From an uncultured Lachnospiraceae bacterium (GTDB lineage: Bacteria > Bacillota_A > Clostridia > Lachnospirales > Lachnospiraceae): a stretch of 12,830 nt of DNA. Made by a program: the position numbers and the translations under genes. The DNA lies in assembly GCA_902780985.1 (NCBI GenBank), contig CACZHN010000172.1:1-12830 (forward strand), read 5' to 3'. The notes under the pieces are model-generated. The model was given only the letters and a program-made list of their open reading frames with translations, was not told the DNA's origin and did no database searches. Numbering within the stretch: the first letter of the stretch is position 1; each line of letters opens with the position of its first letter. This document shows, piece after piece, positions 6,815 through 11,747 of this stretch.

Positions 6815-7660
6815 ATGGCAGTTTTAAAAAATAGGACACAGGCTAATTTCACAATTGTGAGTAACACTGTGTTAAGAGACAAAGGACTTAAAATGAAAGA
6901 TAGAGGGGTCCTGTGTACTATTCTGAGTTTTCATGATAATTGGGAATTTAGTGTTGAAGGTCTGGCTTCGTTAGTTCCTGATTGTACAGATGCTGTACGA
7001 GATAGCGTAAAACGGCTTGAAGAATTAGGTTATCTAAGAAGAACACGGAAACGCAATTCAAAAGGGCAATTTGAATCGGTTATAGAGGTGACAACAGAAC
7101 GGAGCAAGCCTGATCCATCAAGGAAAAACCGTGGCGGTAAAACCGTGGAGGAAAACCCGCGACGGAAAAACCGTGGCGGTAAAACCGTGGAGGAAAAATC
7201 GGCACAATATAATACTGACAATATAAAACAGAGTAGTAATAAGGATGATATAAAATCTATCAATCATTCCGAAGATTTGAATGAATTACAGAATGAATTA
7301 TTTATTCCGGAATGGTCACTAAATGGAACTAAGAGAAAAATTAATTACCAGAGGCTTAAGGAAGCACTATTACCTGAAGAAATAAAATATGTCGATAAAA
7401 TACTTATGATTTTGGCATATAAGAGAAGTAATCCTAAAGGTGATAATGATTTGAAAGTTGGAGGTAAATATATTCCGGAAGATGAAAGAATGGCTCATAT
7501 TCTTAAATATGGATATGAAGAAGTATATGCAGTTGCTAAGAATATGGCTAAAGGCAATATTGATGTCAACAAGCCTGATTCATATTATCTTACTGCACTG
7601 GATAGGCAGCTGCAGATAAACTCTCCGGAATCATATAATTCAATATCTGATGATGAATGA
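6815..7660 (+). CDS. Replication initiator / replisome-organizer-like HTH protein with internal iterons
   Basis: The protein has 281 residues and starts at ATG 6815, six bases after AAAGGGG. The N-terminal ~100 residues (NFTIVSNTVLRDKGLKMKDR, then LASLVPDCTDAVRDSVKRLE) form the winged helix seen in Firmicutes phage replisome organizers and ICE/plasmid replication proteins (HTH_36-like). The middle (residues ~101-128) is a repetitive Arg/Lys/Gly stretch containing KNRGGKTVEE twice. It is encoded by six 14-bp DNA repeats, probably the origin. A low-complexity Asn/Ser linker follows. The C-terminal ~110 residues (KYVDKILMILAYKR, EEVYAVAKNMAKG, SYYLTALDRQ) are helical and resemble the C-terminal domain paired with such initiators. 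The gene overlaps nothing but is directly followed by the integrase. Function is inferred from domain type and the iterons. Confidence 0.68.
   Translation: MAVLKNRTQANFTIVSNTVLRDKGLKMKDRGVLCTILSFHDNWEFSVEGLASLVPDCTDAVRDSVKRLEELGYLRRTRKRNSKGQFESVIEVTTERSKPDPSRKNRGGKTVEENPRRKNRGGKTVEEKSAQYNTDNIKQSSNKDDIKSINHSEDLNELQNELFIPEWSLNGTKRKINYQRLKEALLPEEIKYVDKILMILAYKRSNPKGDNDLKVGGKYIPEDERMAHILKYGYEEVYAVAKNMAKGNIDVNKPDSYYLTALDRQLQINSPESYNSISDDE
7115..7198 (+). repeat. Six contiguous 14-bp iterons inside rep (candidate replication origin)
   Basis: Units start at 7115, 7129, 7143, 7157, 7171 and 7185 with no gaps. The consensus is CCGTGGMGGWAAAA. Units 2 and 5 are identical (CCGTGGCGGTAAAA); 3 and 6 differ at the last base; 1 and 4 are degenerate. 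Because 14 is not a multiple of 3, each unit is read in a different frame, so the repeat is kept at DNA level. An AT-rich stretch (about 7199-7270) follows directly and could be the melting region. RepA_N plasmids and many phage replisome genes also carry their origin within the initiator gene. Confidence 0.75.
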
Positions 7661-7674
7661 AGGGAGTGATAATA

Positions 7675-8790
7675 ATGGCTGTATATAAAGATAAATGGAA
7701 TGGTTATAAAGGGCAGACTTGGCGTGTGGCATGTTACTACACTGACTGGCAGGGGAAACGTAGAAAACATGATAAAAGAGGGTTTGCTACTAAGAAGGAA
7801 GCTCAGGAGTATGAGAGAGAATATCTCGCAAGCAGAACTAAGGATATAAATATGAGCTTTGATGCTTTCCTGGATATATATATGAGGGACGTGAAGCCTC
7901 AGATGAAACTGAATTCATATTCTACCAAGGAAAATATCATTAATACACATATAAGACCTTATTTCAAGAATAAAAGCCTTTCAGAAATCTCTGCCACTGA
8001 TGTACTTCAGTGGCAGAATGAGCTTTTGGGAAAGAGAGATGAACAGGATAAAGGATATTCTATGACATATCTCAGGACAATACAGAATCACTTAACTGCA
8101 ATATTTAATCACGCGGTTAAGTTTTATGATCTGCCGAAGAATCCCTGCTCTGTAAACAAGAAGATGGGTAAGGCAAAAGCTAAGGAAATGCTTTTCTGGA
8201 CTAAGGATGAGTATCTGAAATTCAGTGAAGTGATGAAGGATAAGCCTATATCATACTATGCCTTTCAGATTCTTTACTGGACTGGTGTAAGGTGCGGTGA
8301 ATTATTAGCCCTCACTAGGAAGGACTTTGATCTGGAAAATAGAAAAATGACAGTTGATGAATCGCTTCAGGTAATCAAGGGCGAAATAGTAGTAACCTCA
8401 CCCAAGACTGAGAAGAGTAATCGTGTTATAGATCTTCCGGAATTCTTATGTGATGAAATAGAGGATTATATTGAGTCACTTTATAAGGTAGAAGAGGATA
8501 CTAGACTATTTCCGATTACGAAAAGCTTTCTACATCATGAACTTGATAGAGGTTGTAAGGCTTCAGGTGTTAAGAGAATACGACTTCATGATCTGAGACA
8601 TTCCAGCTGTGCACTTCTTATAAATCTTGGTTATTCGCCGGTACAGATAGCTGAAAGACTTGGGCATGAAAGTGTAGCGATAACTGAACGGTATTCGCAT
8701 CTTTACCCATCGGTTCAGAAAGAAATGGCTGATAAGCTTAATGAAGCTTTTGGAAAAAATAAGATGAAAGCGGGTGGTGAAGATGAGTGA
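7675..8790 (+). CDS. int: Tyrosine recombinase integrase
   Basis: The protein has 371 residues. The start is ATG 7675, with AGGGAG (7661-7666) eight bases upstream; an in-frame ATG at 7657 lies before that site and is rejected. An N-terminal arm-type DNA-binding domain (WRVACYYTDWQGKRRKHDKR) is followed by a SAM-like core-binding domain (about residues 55-170). The catalytic domain shows the full set R206 (GVRCGE), K244 (SPKTEKS), H305 and R308 (HDLRH), H331 (LGHES) and nucleophile Y340 (ERYSH). It should integrate and excise the element; the neighbouring guaA 3' end is the likely target. It lies 14 bp after the rep stop and overlaps the next gene, so it is cotranscribed with rep and mob genes. 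The recombinase should be active; the family (Tn916/phage-type) is clear, the target site is inferred. Confidence 0.96.
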   Translation: MAVYKDKWNGYKGQTWRVACYYTDWQGKRRKHDKRGFATKKEAQEYEREYLASRTKDINMSFDAFLDIYMRDVKPQMKLNSYSTKENIINTHIRPYFKNKSLSEISATDVLQWQNELLGKRDEQDKGYSMTYLRTIQNHLTAIFNHAVKFYDLPKNPCSVNKKMGKAKAKEMLFWTKDEYLKFSEVMKDKPISYYAFQILYWTGVRCGELLALTRKDFDLENRKMTVDESLQVIKGEIVVTSPKTEKSNRVIDLPEFLCDEIEDYIESLYKVEEDTRLFPITKSFLHHELDRGCKASGVKRIRLHDLRHSSCALLINLGYSPVQIAERLGHESVAITERYSHLYPSVQKEMADKLNEAFGKNKMKAGGEDE

Positions 8791-9193
8791 TGGAAAAGAT
8801 AAGATATATCGTCGGTCCACTCAGTTAGGGGATACACCTATAAAGAAGAAGGATGAAAAGGCTCGAAAGAGAAATAATATTCTTAACTTTAGGGCGACCC
8901 CGACTGAGAAATCTCTGATTGAAAGAAGAATAGAACTATCCGGGTTGGATAGAGCAAGTTTTTTTATACAGAGCTGCATGTATCAGGAGGTTCTTGTTAG
9001 AGGGAATATTAAATCATTTGACAAGATAAAAAAGCGCATGGATGAGTTAGAAGAAAAACTGGTGGTACCTACTGATATATCAGATCTTCCTACAGAAGAA
9101 AGGGAGACGATAAGAATGATACTGGAAATACTTGATAAATTGTATGGCAGTAAGAATAGACTACCGGAAAGTGAGGAATTATATGGCGACTAA
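8783..9193 (+). CDS. MobC-like mobilization accessory protein
   Basis: The start is ATG 8783, overlapping the integrase stop by 8 bases (GTG codons at 8774 and 8777 are possible but less likely), which suggests translational coupling. The product has 136 residues. A basic N-terminus (KKKDEKARKR) is followed by LNFRATPTEKSLIERRIELS and DRASFFIQSCMYQEVL. This is the beta-strand plus two helices of a ribbon-helix-helix domain seen in MobC-type relaxosome proteins that bind oriT and help the relaxase open the DNA. A coiled-coil segment (KRMDELEEKL) and an acidic C-terminal helix follow. Its place in a mobilization operon ahead of a MobA/MobL relaxase supports this. I am confident of the DNA-binding fold and moderately so of the MobC role. 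Confidence 0.65.
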   Translation: MSDGKDKIYRRSTQLGDTPIKKKDEKARKRNNILNFRATPTEKSLIERRIELSGLDRASFFIQSCMYQEVLVRGNIKSFDKIKKRMDELEEKLVVPTDISDLPTEERETIRMILEILDKLYGSKNRLPESEELYGD

Positions 9194-9443
9194 TAAAAGT
9201 TATGCAGAAAGAATAAAGATGCAGAAGGAAATAATGGAAAAGGCTGAACTTAAGATAAAGGAACTCGAAGAGGCAGCTAAGAGGGAAGAAGATGAGAAGA
9301 AGCGAAAGAGGATAGATAGTATTCTCAAGGATGTTGAAAAAGCTTTGAATCAAAGTCCTATCTTGGAACTTAGTAAAGGTTCTGAGGAATATAAAAGATT
9401 TCTTGCATATATAAGAAATGGATTTGGAGGAGTGGTGCAATGA
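9183..9443 (+). CDS. Small charged coiled-coil protein of the mobilization operon
   Basis: ATG 9183 is chosen because GAGG (9173-9176) lies six bases upstream and the gene overlaps the previous stop by 11 bases; an upstream in-frame ATG (9132) lies deep in the preceding gene. The 86 residues are almost all helix-forming and charged (RIKMQKEIMEKAELKIKELE, KREEDEKKRKRIDSILKDVE), consistent with a coiled coil. The C-terminus is ELSKGSEEYKRFLAYIRNGF. The family was not recognised with certainty. The layout (coiled coil, basic KKRKR, short C-terminal helical tail) resembles the next gene, so the two may be diverged relatives. It presumably assists the relaxosome or is a structural partner; no enzymatic motif is visible. 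Confidence 0.7.
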   Translation: MATNKSYAERIKMQKEIMEKAELKIKELEEAAKREEDEKKRKRIDSILKDVEKALNQSPILELSKGSEEYKRFLAYIRNGFGGVVQ

Positions 9444-9904
9444 AAGAGATAAGTATTGACGATTTTCTTGATAGTATCGGAAATGTCAAGGGAATAAATA
9501 AGGATGAAATTAAGAAGAAATATAATTCGCTGGAATCTTATGAAGAGAAGCAGGAGTATATGAAAAAACTTCTTGCCCAGGCTGAGGCAAGATACAAGGA
9601 TCTTAAGGCGAGGAAGAGTAAAGAAGAAAGAGCAACGAGAACAAGAAGACTGATACAGATTGGTGGACTTGTTGAGTCGGTTATGGGAAGAGAATACCCG
9701 GAAGAAGAACAAGATGTCCTCAGGGAACAGTTATATCTGCTGAAAGATTGCGAAGAGTTATTTGATACTCGTACTCAGGTCGGAGAAGTAGCGGAGAGAA
9801 TATTGGGACGTTCATTTGAAGTGGGTGATATCCAGAGATTTCAAAACTTTCTTCTTGGACTGGAGCAGAGGGGCGGATATTACAGTAAAGCTATGGATTC
9901 CTAA
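9440..9904 (+). CDS. DUF3847-like mobilization-operon protein
   Basis: The protein has 154 residues. The start is ATG 9440, overlapping the previous stop in an ATGA arrangement, with GGAGG (9426-9430) nine bases upstream. After an N-terminal segment (SIDDFLDSIG) there is a helical charged region (YEEKQEYMKKLLAQAEARYK, DLKARKSKEER). The stretch TRTRRLIQIGGLVESVMG then matches the core pattern I associate with DUF3847 proteins, which are frequent neighbours of MobA/MobL relaxases in gut Firmicutes elements. The C-terminal part (EVAERILGRSFEVGDIQRFQ) is helical. The function is unknown. Position between the MobC-like gene and the oriT/relaxase suggests a role in DNA processing or its control. 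It ends the tightly overlapping gene set; 346 bases without a gene follow. Confidence 0.7.
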   Translation: MKEISIDDFLDSIGNVKGINKDEIKKKYNSLESYEEKQEYMKKLLAQAEARYKDLKARKSKEERATRTRRLIQIGGLVESVMGREYPEEEQDVLREQLYLLKDCEELFDTRTQVGEVAERILGRSFEVGDIQRFQNFLLGLEQRGGYYSKAMDS

Positions 9905-9922
9905 AGAGCGTTTTAGACCAAA

Positions 9923-9958
9923 GGCGCACTTACAGACACACAGCAAGGCATGTATGTC
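9923..9958 (-). other. Candidate oriT nic region (MOBQ / RSF1010-like)
   Basis: On the minus strand 9933-9923 reads GTAAGTGCGCC, which matches the nick-region core I recall for RSF1010-type (MOBQ) origins. On its 5' side is an inverted repeat, GACATAC (minus of 9952-9958) with GTGTGTC (minus of 9935-9941), pairing with one G-T wobble around a 10-base loop. A hairpin directly 5' of the nick is the MOBQ layout, and the downstream relaxase is MOBQ. The exact nick position is not shown by the sequence. Confidence 0.55.
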
Positions 9959-9963
9959 CGTAA

Positions 9964-10135
9964 CCCTACGCGTTGCTTCGGGTCGTGCGCTCTCCGAGGG
10001 GTAGGGCTCTGCCCTAACAACCTGGCAGGGCTTTGCCCTTGCATCCCACTCCTACGCGGAGTGCGGTCTTATGCAGACAGCACCAAGTTTCACTTGGATG
10101 GAGCAGGACTCTGTCCTTGCATCCTGCTCCTACTC
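9964..10135. repeat. GC-rich array of short hairpins with a diverged direct repeat
   Basis: At least six stems are visible. They are CCCTAC/GTAGGG (9964/10001), TAGGGC-TCT-GCCCTA (10002-10016), AGGGC-TTT-GCCCT (10027-10039), CACTCC/GGAGTG (10047/10058), CCAAGT-TTC-ACTTGG (10083-10097), and a 9-bp stem 10100-10108/10122-10130 that competes with AGGAC-TCT-GTCCT (10105-10117). Segments 10027-10055 and 10105-10133 are direct repeats (24 of 29 bases equal). Two of the five differences are a compensated base pair, so structure appears to be conserved. Confidence 0.65.
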
Positions 10136-10160
10136 AGAGAGAGGCCTTAGCAGGCGGCAT

Positions 10161-10210
10161 CATTTTCAAAAAGAACAAATGCTACCGGCATTTCTTCTTT
10201 TATGAAAATG
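10161..10210. repeat. 50-base near-perfect inverted repeat upstream of the relaxase
   Basis: Arm 10161-10182 pairs with 10188-10210 around the loop TACCG. The outer stem CATTTTCA/TGAAAATG and inner stem AAATGC/GCATTT are perfect; the middle A-rich part pairs with TTCTTCTTTT, leaving a single mismatch and a one-base bulge. No T-run follows, so it is not a standard terminator. It could be an mRNA leader hairpin, part of oriT, or a single-strand origin. Confidence 0.7.
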
Positions 10211-10250
10211 ATATACGAAACAATTCACATCGAAAGGAGGTGACTATATT

Positions 10251-11291
10251 ATGGCGATGTTTCATTGTTCCGTACAAATATGCGCAAAACGCGGTGGAGG
10301 TAAATCCTCGGTGGCGGCCGCAGCTTATAGAGCTTGTGAATTGATAGAGGATGACCGCACTGGGATTACCCACGATTTTACGCATAAAGGTGGGCATGTC
10401 TATGGAGAAGTAATGCTCTGTGAGAATGCTAGAGAAGGTAGAAAAGAATTCTAATGCAAGAACTGCTCGTGAGGTTGAAGTTGCACTTCCGATAGAACTT
10501 GATATGTCGGATGCTGGTGATCTTGAACGAGCAAAAACACTAATACGAGAATATATAAATGAAAACTTTGTTTCCAAAGGCATGTGTGCAGACTGGAATA
10601 TTCATAATCCGGATGAAGATAATCATAATCCGCATTGTCACATAATGCTGACTACAAGACCTTTCAAAGAGAGTGGTGAGTGGGGAGCAAAAGAAAAGAA
10701 AGGCTACAAGCTGGATGATAATGGAAATAAGATTCCTATAATAGATCCTGCCACTGGAGAACAAAAGATTGGGGCTCGTAATAGAAAGATGTGGGAACGA
10801 GAACTTGTTGATTCTACAGGTTGGAATAAGCAGGAATTGGTTGAAGAGTGGAGAGCATCCTGGGCTGATAAAGTGAATAAGGTTCTTGCAGAGATAGGTG
10901 TAGAGGATAGAGTTGATCATAGAAGTTATGAAAGACAGGGAAAGGACATTGAACCGACAATACATGAGGGGATTTCGAGAAAAATGGAAGAAAAATATAA
11001 CAATAATGATACTACCGTATTTATTTCTGATCGTATGGAAGAAAATAAGAAAATCAGAGAAATAAACTCAGAAATATCTTCATTAGAAAAAATGATGTCC
11101 TTCTGTAAATCAGCAATAGAAGTTATAAAAGAGAAGATTGAGGCTATTAAGGAGAAGGTTGTAGCAAGTATTGAAAAGAAGAAGGACTTCCTTAGCAGCC
11201 TGGTGAGAGGTGATAATATTGGAGGAAACTTATACGAGGGAGGAAGTGACACAGGTCACAACTCAGATACATCAGAATTACAAAGACCAGA
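10251..11291 (+). pseudogene. mobA: MobA/MobL-family (MOBQ) relaxase, frameshifted and 3'-truncated
   Basis: Relaxases of this family nick oriT and stay bound to the transferred strand. ATG 10251 follows a near-perfect Shine-Dalgarno (AAAGGAGGTGA). The first frame (10251-10454) gives the typical N-terminus, MAMFHCSVQI, KSSVAAAAYRACE with the expected nucleophile Y26, and ITHDFTHKGGHVYGEVMLCENA. It then runs into a stop. Homology continues in another frame from about 10426 (LEKVEKNSNARTAREVEVALP), including the metal site HNPHCHIML. Between ENA and LEKVEK the family normally has ~15-20 more residues with an LWN motif; these are missing, so a deletion of roughly 50 bp shifted the frame. The C-terminal part is a helical coiled region (residues REINSEISSLEKMM onward). 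The gene ends abruptly near 11291, where queA sequence begins; the open frame runs on to 11511 only as nonsense antisense to queA. Probably inactive. Confidence 0.85.
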
Positions 11292-11433
11292 TCAGGAGTC
11301 TGGAGGAGGAACGGTCCTCCAGGGGGTCCTGTGCGATCAGCTCCTGCGGCAGGTCAAAATAATAATCCGCTGTTCTGTGTCCGACAGGCACTTCTCTGCC
11401 GTTTTTCGTGTCAATGTGTTCTTTGTCGTCCAT
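11278..11433 (-). pseudogene. queA: queA 5' fragment (tRNA ribosyltransferase-isomerase), truncated
   Basis: QueA transfers and isomerizes the ribosyl part of S-adenosylmethionine onto tRNA to make epoxyqueuosine. The frame starts at ATG 11433 (AGAGG ten bases upstream) and has an ~18-residue extension. It then shows the unmistakable QueA N-terminus [28 protein letters not shown]. Homologs continue LDxxTG; here the sequence switches to WSL and stops at 11278. The break lies at about 11291, where the relaxase sequence of the other strand begins. Only ~47 of roughly 340 residues remain, so no function is possible. GC content and codon choice match the M18 gene upstream, not the mobile element. 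Confidence 0.85.
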
Positions 11434-11747
11434 TGCAATAATACCTCTGTATTCTGTAATACCTGGCCCTTACGAATATCTGCCCCTCTGCAGGGTTGTC
11501 CTGATGCGTAATGTCCCTCTGCTGAGACATTTTCATTCATGTACCAGGGGCATGAATGGCTGTTCCCGGTGAATGCCGTAATGTCCCGCTGCTGTGATAT
11601 CTTTGTGACGCCCTCATATGCCCTGTTATCGGGCCATCACAGATGATTGATCAATTCAGTCAAAACAGCACGGTCAAGGCGATACTCCCTCATGTGCCTC
11701 GCGTATAGTCTGTTCAGCAGGTATGAAACCTCAGCTGTTAAGAGCTG
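11434..11747. other. 314-bp gap between the M18 gene and the queA fragment
   Basis: No supported gene. It contains a direct repeat (CGTAATGTCCCTCTGCTG at 11507-11524; same with one change at 11577-11594), an 8-bp perfect inverted repeat (CATTCATG 11534-11541, CATGAATG 11551-11558, loop 9) and tandem AGCTGTTA (11733-11740, 11743-11750). No clear terminator with a T-run was found for the M18 gene. Confidence 0.6.
11507..11594. repeat. 18-bp direct repeat, 70 bp apart
   Basis: Positions 11507-11524 and 11577-11594 agree at 17 of 18 bases, and similarity continues more weakly on both sides. The role is unknown. Confidence 0.55.

Larger units (their letters stand above)
9905..10250. other. 346-bp structured noncoding region (oriT/leading region)
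   Basis: No gene is supported here; the short open frames have no ribosome binding site and consist of repeat-encoded residues. It holds, in order, an RSF1010-like nic motif with an inverted repeat (9923-9958), a GC-rich array of short hairpins with a diverged direct repeat (about 9964-10135), a 50-base near-perfect inverted repeat (10161-10210) and the very strong ribosome binding site of the relaxase (AAAGGAGGTGA, 10233-10243). The abrupt rise in GC inside an AT-rich element is striking. Confidence 0.7.

Noticed and set aside
7030..7263. Minus-strand open frame with repeated PPRFF residues
   Set aside because: Antisense shadow of the iterons in rep; no ribosome binding site.
9950..10344. 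Two overlapping open frames of 66 and 103 codons in the GC-rich gap before the relaxase
   Set aside because: No ribosome binding site, and repeated Gly-Leu-Cys-Pro-Cys-like runs that simply translate the DNA hairpin repeats; they also run into the relaxase leader.
11296..11511. C-terminal extension of the relaxase open frame
   Set aside because: This is antisense of queA after the junction, not relaxase sequence.
11337..11540. 67-codon minus-strand open frame
   Set aside because: Overlaps the queA fragment in another frame; the queA frame has clear homology and this one has none.
11637..11747. 36 open codons in frame after the M18 stop, helix-like when translated
   Set aside because: Expected by chance in GC-rich DNA, the M18 protein already ends at its normal family C-terminus, and there is no start with a ribosome binding site.
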